Origin: Toxonevra muliebris
Lineage: Eukaryota; Arthropoda; Insecta; Diptera; Pallopteridae
NCBI GenBank assembly: GCA_963691655.1
Contig: OY829326.1
Coordinates: 139,456,998 to 139,520,997 of the forward strand
DNA length: 64,000 bases
Direction of reading: 5' to 3'
Shown here: one piece after another, positions 35,657 to 47,300 of the stretch
Position numbering within the stretch: the first letter of the stretch is position 1
Layout: each line of letters begins with the position of its first letter
Position numbers and translations under genes: made by a program
Notes under the pieces: model-generated
What the model was told of the DNA's origin: nothing
Database searches by the model: none
The model's input: the letters and a program-made list of their open reading frames with translations, nothing else

Positions 35657-36316
35657 TCACATAAATACATCAGAGCCACTTCCTCCGCCTCCTAATCCTG
35701 CACCTCCAACGCCGCCAAGGACACCCAGTGATTTGCGCGGTGTTGTCGGCACTCCATGTGGACAATGCGTCGCTGTACCGATATTCATGCCAGGCGTTAC
35801 CGCCGACAGATTTTTTGTTGCTTCATCTTCGAATGTCACCATTTTCTCGCGCGGTTTCATAACCATTTGTAATTGTGGTGGCGGTGGTGGAGGTGCCGCA
35901 CACATTAACGTTTGTGGTGGACCTAATTGCAGTCCATGCGGTAATCCTAAGCCTCCCATGCCACTGTTCTGTATAGTAGGCGAACAGCGGCGTGGCGGTG
36001 GCAACGCCAAATCACCAACACCTGAAAGATTGAATTCGCTTATGCTGCGCGGCACAAAGTACTCCATATGATGTTCTGGGATGCCGGTTGAGCGACGTAT
36101 AGGTGTATTACGTTGGAAAGCTGAAACACCAGTCGAACGACGTGGCAGCGAGCTATATTGTGAAAGACCGTGCGCTGGCCCAAAGAACATTGTTTGATGA
36201 TGACCAATCATATTGTTGCCGCCGCCACCACCAACACCAACACCCATGCCACCAATACCACCTCCCATAATGCCGCCAACACCACCGCCTGCTAGCAGGT
36301 CGGCAGTCGGTCGTTG
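35657..36316 (-). other. In-frame C-terminal extension of K2P beyond TGA-C (readthrough candidate)
   Basis: Directly after the K2P stop (TGA CAA) the same frame is open for 219 codons. It begins QRPTADLLAGGG. A Gly-rich stretch follows, then the repeated motif RRSTGVSAFQR / RRSTGIPEHH. Next come FVPRSISEFNLSG, a poly-Pro run, KMVTFEDEATKN and PTTPRKSLG, and it ends at another TGA (35657). RRST is a basic phosphorylation-type motif. The mix of ordered, non-repetitive stretches argues for translation. The GC-rich composition lowers stop frequency on both strands, so openness alone is weak evidence. AG acceptors just after the TGA fall in a phase that does not restore this frame from any upstream GT I found. 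Confidence 0.55.
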
Positions 36317-37032
36317 TCAAGATGACTTTGGCGTTACGGCCACAGAAACTAGTGCGACATCCTCAGTTTGTGGTCCAACATGATCTTGGACAGAGAACTT
36401 TCGCAGCCACATAACAATCTCTGTTTGAATGAGACTGAAGCACATTGCCACTACAGCCATGCCCACGAGTATGTATGCAGAGGCCAAGTATAAAGTGAGC
36501 GTGCCCGTGGGTGCCAGCTCGCCAAATCCAATGGTACCGAGTGATGTGAAGCAGAAATACAGCGCCTCTAGCACACTCCAGTTTTGAATTTTATGAAAAA
36601 GTATAGCTCCCGAGGTAACATAGCAAACGAGTACCATGACACATATGGATATGGGAACGCTTGGTGAACCGCCACCCGTCGTCGCTTGGTAGGATTTGGG
36701 TAGCGCATAATGATGAGATGGTGGATGTAATTTGCTATTGTGATGATGTCCATAATGTTTTCCACTAGCTGAAGCACCTTTGCCGCTGCCATCATTTGAT
36801 GACATTTTGTTGTTGCCAGAACCACCATTCGAACTGTTTCCACCACCGCTGCCACCGTTCCCGCTACTTACTGTGCTTTTTGAGCGGGCTTTCCGAAATA
36901 AGCAACGCATCCCCGCCGACAATCCTTCGCCCATTGCGGAAAGGTATAACAGCACAATTGGAATGCCGAAGAGAGCGTAGATGAGCGCTGCAATGCGACC
37001 CCATTGAGTCCGTGGTGATATGCCGCCGTAGC
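36317..37032 (-). CDS. Two-pore-domain (K2P) potassium channel, 3' coding exon
   Basis: The exon encodes the C-terminal two thirds of a K2P channel, a dimeric plasma-membrane leak channel with two pore loops per subunit. It starts after an acceptor (TTTTAAG) inside the Gly codon of the first selectivity filter: (G)YGGISPRTQWGR. M2 follows (ALIYALFGIPIVLLYLSAMG). Next is a cytoplasmic linker with Ser/Gly/Asn/His-rich low complexity (about residues 50-115 of the exon). M3 is VPISICVMVLVCYVTSGAI, and the second pore is SLGTIGFGELAPTG. M4 is about YLASAYILVGMAVVAMCFSL, followed by a short tail ending AVTPKSS and TGA. An intron in the first pore Gly codon is a known conserved feature of the family. 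The filter is followed by Glu instead of the usual Asp. Pore 1 upstream and M1 are in exons not found here. Which fly K2P paralogue it is I cannot say. Confidence 0.93.
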
Positions 37033-38779
37033 CTTAAAAGATAGAAAAAAAAACAAATTTTAAAACTTTTACTTTTGAGAGCTCAGTCTCACTTTCAATA
37101 AAATGAAGAAGTGGAGCGTCTACTTATGTTGAAGTGTTTATCTTATTACAAAGAACCTAGATATAAGCCAAAAACAAATGTGTTTCACACGAAGCATATA
37201 CTTAGTCTACATTAATAACAATGCGCTGCTGCGTTAAGTTGCGTGCGTGCCGGACGCCTAATTGTATGCAAGCGAAATAGTCATCTTGTCGTCATCATCT
37301 TTAAACACTCCCACAAAAACCGAGAACAAATGTTTTTGAAACGCCCGTTAGAATACGAGTATATGCTAATGTATGTATGCCACACAACATGCAACACATT
37401 TACGCTAATGAAAGGCATACTACGTGCCCCTCCCACTTAAATAAATACAATTCTCTCAAGTCTCCCCAGCTCAGCTCTAACCAACGCAACGAAACGCAAT
37501 GCAACCCAACCCAAGTGTTATAGCTTTTATCCTTTTGGCTAAACATCAACATAGACACAAAGCACTTTAGTGCCACTAACTGACAGTGTTGCTTTTTAAA
37601 TTTGTGGCGAGATGCACGACCATAATCATCATCATCATCATTGCCGTCGTTGCTCCCGTCTGTCACCGCTGACACACCATCGCCAGTATGTACGAGTATT
37701 GTCACCATATAAACCGCCATTGCCGCCATCACACAGCCGCTTTAATATGCGGCAATCTCTTGAGAATGGAATGAGCGTGTAAGTTACTCAAGCATGCATA
37801 AGTTGTAAACCCAGCCCAACAGGAGTTGGTAGTAAACACTACCTATTATTTCGACCATGCTGCGTATGTGTATATGAATTTCTATTTATGTATGTCTGTT
37901 TGTAAATAAAAAGTTTCGTTGTACAACGTTGTAAACAATTTTGGAAGTCATTAAAACTATATAAATCAGAGTTTTTGGCAAAATATCTTCAACTGAGCCA
38001 AAAAGGTTGCCAGGAATTTAAAAAAGAAGTAATATTTCTTAATAATTAGGATCCAAAGAAGTTGAAAATTCAGAAGAAACACATTTAAAAATTAAGACTT
38101 TTCCTTGCTTTGAAGCTGCAAAATAGAGCATGTTTTTGCCGCAGAAATATTTTCGAATGGTTTTTGTTTTGCAATCTAAAAGGCGGAAATTTTACTTGAT
38201 TGACACCATTTTCTGATATTTTAAAATACGAAGAATACTTATCCGGAAAATTTTTTTTTCGGTCTAAAAGTAGTAAAAAAAATGATATGGTATGTTATAC
38301 TTAAGGTGACCAGATTTTAATTGAAAGAATTCGATATATATTTTAAACCGTTGCCTTCGAATTGCTATGAACACCTTTAAAGCAAGAATGAAGATAATTA
38401 GAAGACACCGCGAAACTTGGGGAAAAATGGGAGAATACGAAAGCATTGTAAAATTGAATACGAAGCATTCTAAGGAGAATCTGCTATATAGAAATATCCA
38501 AAAGGAATTACAATACAATCTCAATAATCAGCTGTTCATAATGAAATATCTTCCAGATTAATCATCAAAATTGCCAGGATTGATTAATAAAGGCGTCGAT
38601 TCTCTATTGCTGCTAATTTAATAATTTTGAAATTTATAAGTATTTAAATAATATGGACAAAATATTTATAACAGCGAGACACGAATATGGGATATTGGTT
38701 TGGACAGTGCTAATTTTGCTGAATTATAAGTTTGTTATCAAACCAATAACTACAGAAAAACACAGACAAAAAAATAATT
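37033..38779. other. Probable K2P intron sequence and AT-rich DNA
   Basis: By position this is the intron upstream of the K2P exon, at least in part. It contains CATCATCATCATCATTGCC-type triplets near 37628. Minus-strand frame 37400-37732 has no channel motif. I found no exon encoding the missing M1/pore 1 region. Confidence 0.5.
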
Positions 38780-39830
38780 AAAAAACAAACTGAAAATTAG
38801 CACAAATTTCTGATGAAAATCAAAATTCAAACAAAAATTTAGATCAGAATTCGAAACAATTTAAAACCAAAATTCGGTTCAAAAATTTGACCATAACTTA
38901 GCCTAAAAGAAAACCAAATCCGAAACAAATCGCAGATTTATAGTAAATTTAGAATTTACATTACAATTCAAACAAAGTTCAAGCTAAAAGCTAATCGAAA
39001 TTCAGATCACAACTAAAACTGGAATATCAAAACTTAAACCGAATTCAAATTGAATTCGGATCACAACTTAAACTGGAGAATCAAAACTTAAACCAAATTC
39101 AGATGGAATTCAGATTGAATTCACACCAAAATCTAGACCGGAACTTAGTCAAACAAATTAGTCTAAAACTTAGCCCAAATTCATACCGAAATTCAAACCA
39201 AAGTTCACGCCAAGGTTAGGTTGGAGTGGCTGTCGAGAGACACACTTAGGTCTAAACGGCCCAATTTGATACCACATAGTAGAACTTATAGTTTAACGCC
39301 GATTCCGAACGGCGGTGTGGCAATTTTTTATCACATTGGTGGTTTTGCCTTGTCATTTCCTACCAAGATGTGAACTTGTACACTATCTTATAATTCTCAT
39401 ACACTTCATATTGATAGTGAATATAAGAAAGTTATGAAAATTAACCACCAGACGAAGACGGGAATCGAACCCGAACCTCCCAGATGAAAGTGCACTACCC
39501 ACTAGACTATCGAGGTCATCAAGTTCAGACCAAAAGCAGACTAAAATTAAGATCAAAGATCAAACCAGAGAACAAGCCTAAATTAAATCAGAATCAAAAT
39601 TTAGATCAATACTTAGACCAAAAGTAGAACCAATATCGGCCCCAAGCTTAAACCAAAATAAAAACCAATTTTAGGCCAAAAATCAAAATTAAATTCAGAA
39701 TGCAGCTCAGAACAGATAAAATACAAATCAAATTCCAGGAAAACCCGAAATAAAAATTCAGTACAGAATTCAGACGAAAAACCAAACATAAAATAAAACT
39801 GAAAACTAAATCAAAAGATCAGTGAAGTTA
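38780..39830 (+). repeat. Degenerate satellite of AAATTCAGACCA-like units
   Basis: Irregular 11-16 bp units built from AAATTC, AGACCA/AAACCA and CAAAATT repeat for about 1 kb. A SINE interrupts it at 39211-39515. The same unit in reverse complement forms the larger satellite at 43690-45118. Noncoding. Confidence 0.8.
39211..39515 (-). mobile_element. tRNA-derived SINE copy inside the satellite
   Basis: Tail side on the plus strand is GGTTAGGTTGGAGTGGCTGT. The body has TTTAACGCCGATTCCGAACG and a GGCGGTGTGGCAAT stretch. The head end has the B-box complement GGGAATCGAAC and CACTAGACTATCG. It is the same family as 33165-33507, and satellite sequence resumes on the other side. Confidence 0.9.
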
Positions 39831-42390
39831 AACTGAATAAAATAAACAGTAACGTTGTAGAAGGTTTTGAGCGATATGGGTAGAGCTATTGATACCCGTC
39901 GGGTAAAATCAGCAGATAAGTGTAAAAATTTCGCCGGTATTCGAGGGTAATACCTACTAGAAATCGGGTACCCGAGAATTCTGAGTAATACCTGAAATTG
40001 GATCCCCAAAAATTGTTAAAAGTTCATTTGATTCTGTTCAGCTGTTTACTCGCTACATATGTACCAAAAAAATATATACATAGTAGATTTTGTATTCTCT
40101 TAATTTTATAAGTTTTTTCAATCAGTCTACTACTAGGAAACTGGTACCCCCTTTCAATCCACCACTGGCAGCAGGATATTATAAACTTTAAAAATATATT
40201 AACAAAATAGAAAATATGTAAACTTTGTCATACTTAAAGTCAAACCAATCTCCGAATCGTGCATCAAGAAATGGTAAAACACTTATATGCAAAATATCAT
40301 ATGCTTTAAGGGATTGGATTAATTTTGTACCCAGAGAATTGAACTTGCTGTGGCGAACAAAGTTCCTCTCTCTGGTACCTTCCACCTTCAAAACTAACGG
40401 CATTCTTACTACATTAGAAGCCTTTGTTTGGAGTGAACTCTTTATATTTTACCTTCGAGCAGAGCTGATTAGAGCACAAATCCGATAATAATAACTCTAG
40501 AGATCTGGCTGGGAAGATTTACTACGGTAGTAGATCCTGAAATAGAAGCCATAGGGGTAGAAATAATGTCAGCGTACCCCTGAAGCTCAATGTCAGAGAG
40601 ACGTAAGAGAGGAGCAAACACTTTTAGCAGCTCTCAAACTTCAATACGAAAAAGTAGGTATATTTTATTAACCTAACCAAATCCATAAACGATTTCAAAA
40701 CGTATACCTAGAATCTCAATGGAAATCTCTATATTAAATCAATTTAATTATTATTGTATGCAACTATTTATATACTGATAACAAGTTTTTATGTCAAATA
40801 CCAATGTTCTATTTTATGGACACCACTGTACATGCAAGATTCTTACATATGAAAAGCAATAAAATGTCAAGAATTAAAAAAAAAAAAAAACTTCCAGCAA
40901 AAGGACAAGTTTCGTAATAGCAGAGCATCAAATCGTTTTTACAAATCTATTTTTATTTTCTTTAATTTTTTTTCAGTTTGGCCACAAAAAGTTTCGTGAC
41001 TTTACATCACCCAACTCCCAGTTCTTCCTTTCATTTTTTTGAATTGAGTTTAAGTGAAGTTTTAATGTAGAAACTTTTATAATTGAGTAAAAATTGTGCA
41101 CATGCAATGTAAATACATACATATGTATATATATGTATTTGTGTATGTATACACAAAAATCATAGTATGCATGAATAAAACGTAGGAAAAAACACCAAAA
41201 AGTTAAAAAAAAAAAAATGTATGTAAAACCCTTAATTTAACCATAGAGATAGTTTACGGTTTTCAAAAGGTCACATAAAAGTACTCACACACACACATAC
41301 AAACATATACTCGTATACTCATATGCATATTCATAAATGTGTGCATGTCCCAATGGCGCAAAGTTTCGACTGGTTGTCAAATGAGATCCTAAACAAGCGA
41401 ATTCTAGGACTTGCAGTTCGATTATTTTGTTGTTAAATACTTAATACTTATATATAAACACTAAATACTTAAGAAAAAAGATATTGCTTTAAATTAACTA
41501 AACTTCATTTATTTCCTTTTTCATATTGCATGTATGTATCAAAGAAATGAAGCTGACTTTCATTTATTTCATCCAACATATGGCAAAAGAACAAATTATT
41601 TCTAAATGTAGCGCCTTAGATGTGCAGCAAAGTGTTAGAGCATAGAATCCATAGGGTTCGAACTAATATCAGTGTACTCCTTCGCCTCTATGTATGCAGT
41701 TGTTATGGCTTGAGATAAAATTTCAAGTTTTTTATTTGTGTGCGCTGTGTGCGGAAATTACGAAAATTAACAAGACCCAAACATTTTTAATGGGCAACAT
41801 TTCCTTCTACGCTATTTACATATACATATTTACATTCATAGGTATATGCATGTATTTATTCCACGAATATCAGGATATTCCACATTATTTTGAAAAACAC
41901 AAAAAGATTTATAAATTATGATAACAAAAACTAGTTTGATTAGAATTTCAAAGGTAGCGTCACATGAAAGCATAGCAAATTTTAATGGTATGCAAATATA
42001 GATAGCTACCTTTGATGATCTCCTGATCTCCTAAATTTAGATAGAGCGAGTTGGTGCATAAATATGTAAATTTATAGATAATGACTTCATGTGTTTTTGT
42101 TTTGTAATTTTTATAATGATTTGATTTTCATACCTAACCATATTAAAAAATTTTCAGTTGGTATTTTTTGAGATTATTGTATGAATTCCTAGAAAATGGA
42201 ACCATCTCGGTGGTTTCACCAATCATAAAATAATTCTGTATGTACAATGGTGAATCAAAGGGAGGTAGAGTTCTATTAGGGATTGCAGCCCTTGCACAAA
42301 ATGTGAGTCTTCATAATCTTAAAAAATCATTACTGTTTATTAAATACATTAGTACTTATAAAACAAATTAAATCTGAAAATATATAATCG
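39831..42390. other. Stretch without a recognised gene
   Basis: An 87-codon frame at 40225-40488 has fairly balanced composition but no recognised family. Microsatellite TACATACATATG-type runs occur near 41110-41150, and an (AC)n run near 41286-41300. Confidence 0.4.
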
Positions 42391-43350
42391 TAGAGTTTTG
42401 TGTGTATGTTTGTAATCGTGTAACTTCTGAACGACTTGACCGATTGAAAGCATATTTCCACAATATATTTTCTTGAACGAGAGAATCAAACATATGTATT
42501 CATAATGGCATTTAGGAAAATGGGCACCTCCCATACAATCCTATTACTTTTTTGGGTATATCTCAAGAACTATTTATAGCTCAGTACAGTAATTTGGTAC
42601 AATAAGAACTGGCAATGCCATGTTACAACAAAAATATGAGTGCGATTGACAAAGGGGCTGTGGCACCTTCCATATAACCTGAATTTTCGTTATGAGATAT
42701 CTTAGGAGCCTTTTATGGTACGATGCTAAAATTTAAATTCTTTCAGTTTGTTGGATTAACGGGTGTGGCACCATACTCCACTTTTATTTTCTACTATTAT
42801 TTCTACTGCTATTTCTACTTCTATTTTCTACTACTTTTAAACTTCTTTTTTTTCCACAATTTCTTCTTATTTCCTACTACTTTTTCAACTACTATTTTAC
42901 TACTTTTTTTCTATTACTTTTTTAATAAATTTTTTCTACAATTTCTGTTTCCTTTCTACTTCTACTTTGAACTATTTTTTTACTACTATTTTTTACTACC
43001 TTTTTACAGTTTTTCTACTACAATTTTTTACTATTATTTCTACAACTCTTTCTACTCCATTTAACTATTTTTCTACTACTTTTTCTGGTACCTTTTTACC
43101 TCTTTACAACTATTTGTATTACTATTTTCTATTCCTTTTACTACTACGTTTTCCACTACTATTTCTACTGCTATTTTCTACTACTTTTTTACTGTTTTTT
43201 TTTTTTCATTACTATTTTCTATTACTTTGCCCATTTCTTTTCTACTATTATTCTACTAATTTATAAAATATCTCAAGAACCTGCCAAGCTATGCCAAAAT
43301 TCGATAGGTGGCGCTGTAACAAATTCTATAAAAAATTCTATATTTATAAT
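42390..43350. repeat. Interspersed sequence with a CTACTTTT-rich pyrimidine tract
   Basis: From 42775 to 43265 the plus strand is almost pure pyrimidine plus A, made of TTCTACTACTATTT-like words. The flanks share phrases such as ATATCTCAAGAAC on both sides (about 42560 and 43267), which suggests one repeat unit expanded in the middle. Predicted proteins here are F/Y/L low complexity and not genes. Confidence 0.6.
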
Positions 43351-43689
43351 AAATAGGAAATGGGTCCATATTTTGAAATAATTTTTAGGAACGGTCTTTG
43401 ATATTATTCTGCAAATTAAATATTTTTAAAAATGTAAATTTTGAATCCAAATTTAATTTTAAAGTTTTTTCCAAATTCAATGTACGTTCTTTAAGCATGA
43501 ATTGGCATTACCAATGTTCAATTTTAAAGATCAAGAAACTTCGTTCTTCTTCATTCATATAAACTTAAATTTTTTAGGCTGAACTTGATGTCCTCTTACT
43601 GCCTGGATTTCAGAATGAGTTTTGATCCGAGTTTTTTGGGATTTTTTAGTCTTAATCAATTGAAAAATTTTAATTGATTTTGGGTTCAA

Positions 43690-45118
43690 TTTGATTTTCG
43701 TTTAGTTTTTTATCTGAATTTCATTGGAATTTCGATTTGATATTGGTCTGTATTTAGTTTAATTTTTAATATGAATTTAGTCTAAAGTTCAATCTTACTT
43801 TTCACTTACTTTTTAATTAGTTTTATCAGTTTGATTTTTTATCAGATATCGGTCCAACTTTTGTCCAATTTTTGGTCTGAATTTTATCCAAATTTTCATG
43901 TGAATGTGTCTGATGTTTGTCTGATTTATTATCTAAATTTCATCTAAATTTTGGTCTGGAAATTTTATCCAAAATTTTCTTTGAATTTTGATCTGATTTT
44001 GGTTTGATTTTTGGTCTGATTTTGGTCTAATTTTTTATCTGTGCTTGGCCTGAATTTTGATCTGAATTTCGGTTTGACGTTTGGTCCGAACTTTGGGTTG
44101 ATTTGTTCTGAGTTTCGGTCTGAGTTTTGGTTTGATTTATGGTCTGATTTTGGGTTTGAATTTGGTAATTTTTTTTTTTTTTTTTGCTTGCACTTTTTGA
44201 TCTGGTCTGATTTTTAATCTGAATTTGGTTTTATTTTTAGTCCATGTTTGGTCTAAATTTTTTGGTTTGAGTTTTTGTCTGAGTTTCGGTCCGAGTTTTG
44301 GTCCGAGTTTTGGTTTGAATTTTGATACGATTTTAGATTTGAACTTGATCTATTTTTATTGCTCTTAATTCGTTTTGTTTGAGTTTGGTTTCTGACTTGA
44401 ATTTGGTTTGAATTCTGGTTTACTTTCATAAAAATTTTTGTGAGTCTTTTGTTTGGTTTCTGATCTAAACTTAGTCTGAATTTTCGACTTATTTTTATAT
44501 GAATTTTGGTCTGTGTTTGGTTGGATTTCTTTTATTAATTTGTTCGAATTTCGATTTGGATTTCGGTCTATTTTACGACTGGTTTCTGACCTTAATTCAG
44601 TTTTATTTTTCATTTAAATTCTAATCAAGATTTGCTTTGATTTTTATCTGAGTTTTGGTCTAAATTTTGATCTGATGTTGGTCTGAGTTTTTAGTTTAAA
44701 TTTTGATTGAAGTTTGCTTGAAGTATGGTCTGAGTATCTGGCTGAGTTCTGATCAAATATTTATCTGTGTCTGGGTTTGAACCTGAAGTTTCATAAAAAT
44801 GTTTGTGTGTCTTTTGTTTGGTTTCTGATCTAAAATTAGTCTGAATTTTTTGGTCTGTTTTTGGTTGGATTTTTTTATTAATTTGTTTCAATTTTGATTT
44901 GGATTTCGGCCTATTTTACGACCTTAATTTAGTTTTATTTTTCATTTAAATTCTAATCAATATTTGCTTTGATTTTTTATCTGAATTTGGATCTGATGTT
45001 GGTCTGAGTTTTTAGTTTAAATTTTGATTGAAGTTTGCTTGAAGTATGGTCTGAGTGTCTGGCTGAATTCTGATCAAATATTTATCTGTGTCTGGGTTTG
45101 AACCTGAAGTTTAGTCTA
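43690..45118 (-). repeat. Degenerate satellite of TTTGGTCTGAATTT-like units
   Basis: About 1.4 kb of irregular short units (TTTGGTCTGA, TTTTGATCTGAA, TTTGGTTTGA). It is the reverse complement family of 38780-39830. Within it a block of about 345 bp is tandemly duplicated (44428-44789 and 44790-45118). Both copies carry TCTTTTGTTTGGTTTCTGAT and GCTTGAAGTATGGTCTGAGT. Frames here are low complexity and not genes. Confidence 0.85.
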
Positions 45119-47300
45119 ATAATTAGCTCATAATTTCGCAGAATCAGCCCCCCACAAACATAAATACTGAATACACCATGTAAATAATGTGAGTAATCAG
45201 CGAGCTAATAACTGATTAAAAAAGTTATTCACATATTTTCAGAACCCTCTTAATTATAACAAAAAAAAAGTGTTTCTTTTTGTATTCCTAACTCTTTCTG
45301 TTGAGAGAAAATTGAACGATGAACGATTCAATAAATAAATGAAGTTGTCATTATAAAGATATTATATTTTTTAAACTTTTGTATTGGAGAAAGGATTTGA
45401 TTATCCTCAATATCGAGAAAATAACCAAATACTTTGGTTTGCCTGAGATTAGTTAGGAAATGTACTCGAACCAATATACAATATCTTCCCCTACTCGTAT
45501 GTATTTTTACGCTACATTATTAATAATTTAATATTATACATGTATAAAGAATTATACAATTTAATATATTTAATATACTTAATGTAATTTTTAATTATTT
45601 TAATTGCAGACAGTTAAAGCCAGTAAAATATCATGCATATAAAACCTTGTATTTAGCATACATAATCTAACTAATGTATTTTTTTATTTTTTATTTATAT
45701 TTTTTATTTTTTTACTTACTCCCTTAATGACTTCATCAATATAAAACCAAATGTATGTAGAGAAAGAAAACATATAACCAAAAACAGTCCTTAACATATA
45801 CAAATTTTTATTGATGCATAATTTAACTACACAAAACGAGTATTTCAATAGCAGAAAAAGCAAAAAATTAATTAAAAAAGCAATTTGCCATTAAAAATGT
45901 TATCGCAGCTGTTAAAATGACACACAATTGCGCAATCATTTTGGTGACTCAACCGCACCACCCGCATAAACGTCAACAACCTTACGATATATGAGTGTGT
46001 GAACATTTTTTTTTATTTTTTTTTTTTTTGATGTGTAAAATTGTATATTACTCAAAAAAGTTATAAATGCAACACAAACAACAAACAAAGAAAAAAATCA
46101 AAAAACAATATCAAATAATTGTATAATAAAAAGTACACAAAAACAACGCAAAAACATAAAATCGTGTATATTCATGAGTTTTATGACATTATTAAAAAAT
46201 ACCAATTGATACATTTCTGTGTAATAAGACTGTCAATTAACCACATCCCTACATAAACACACACACACATACGTGTGTGCATCAATAAATACATATCTAC
46301 TTATAGAAGTAGATATTGTATAAATAATAAGAACATTTTTTCATAATATTGTTAATATTTGCATTCATGTGTAGGGGTATGTTTACACCCACACACACAC
46401 ACGAACTAGCACAAGCATCAAATTTCCAATAAACTGTGACTTGATTTTTCTTTTATCATCATCATCATATTAATCATAATCTTTCATATTTATCAGCATC
46501 ATACAAGCTACATATAAATAGCTACTAGGTATGCATCTATAGAATGAACATGCTCCAACCAACCATAAACGTCCTTCCCTACCATTCTATCCCTCTATAT
46601 ACCATGCACAATAACATAATCAATTGCTTGCCTGTCTGTCTGTATGTCTGTCTGCCTGTCGGTCTTTTCATCTCTCGCTCTCTCCCTCTCTCTTTTAAAT
46701 AACGTAACGTTACAAAGGCGAGACTAGACGCAAAAATGTTCGTTCTGCACCAGAAATACCCAGAAAATATATTCACAAAAAGATTCCATTGAAATTTTGC
46801 TTCAATCTCAAAAAAGCATTCCCAGTAAACAAACAAACAATGTGGGTATATAATGTTAGAATTTCTTGATTTAATTTATGGATTTAAAAGTTACATATAC
46901 TTGTATATAAAATTTATTACTCAAAGTAGGAGGGTATTATTTCTAGGGTAATTTTCTATGTGATTAAAATGTTTTGTGCTAATAATATTAATATTTTACA
47001 TTTCAATTAATTTGAATAGCAGTAAAATACGCCTCTTTTAATTTGAATGCTGTGAGAAATTGCTATTAATTTATAATTTATTTCACTTTGTGTATCAAAA
47101 GGATTTAATTTTTTTGTTTATTCTTTTTTTTTTTTTTGTTTTGTGTTGTTGTTTGCTTTTATAGTTCATATAAACGATTCGCATTATTAGTTTGAATTAG
47201 TTAAAACTTCAGTGCATTTGCATATATATTGGCTGTTACCCCACTTTGAAATTAAAACAGTTTTAAACTACTTCTGTTTATGTTATATGCTTTCAAACCT
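45119..47300. other. AT-rich stretch with microsatellites, nothing recognised
   Basis: CA/TG microsatellites (46255-46280, 46390-46405), CTGTCTGTCTG-type runs near 46635 and T-runs near 46015 and 47125. No gene. Confidence 0.5.

Noticed and set aside
35430..36071. 213-codon plus-strand frame, Ser/Pro/Thr-rich, opposite the K2P extension
   Set aside because: It is the complement of a GC-rich low-complexity region. The minus strand is contiguous in frame with a certain K2P exon, and no splice or domain supports the plus strand.
37400..37732. 110-codon minus-strand frame upstream of the K2P exon, considered as the missing 5' exon
   Set aside because: No TM1 or pore motif, and it does not end in a Gly-first-base donor needed to join the 37032 acceptor.
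41600..41690. GGTTCGAAC motif suggesting another SINE or tRNA
   Set aside because: No A box at a suitable distance and no match to the SINE body.
42723..43266. Overlapping 113- and 99-codon frames rich in Phe, Tyr and Leu
   Set aside because: These are translations of a pyrimidine repeat (CTACTTTT-like) and are open in two frames at once.
44365..44891. Minus-strand frames rich in Lys, Asn, Thr and Gln
   Set aside because: They are translations of the AAATTCAGACCA-type satellite, not genes.
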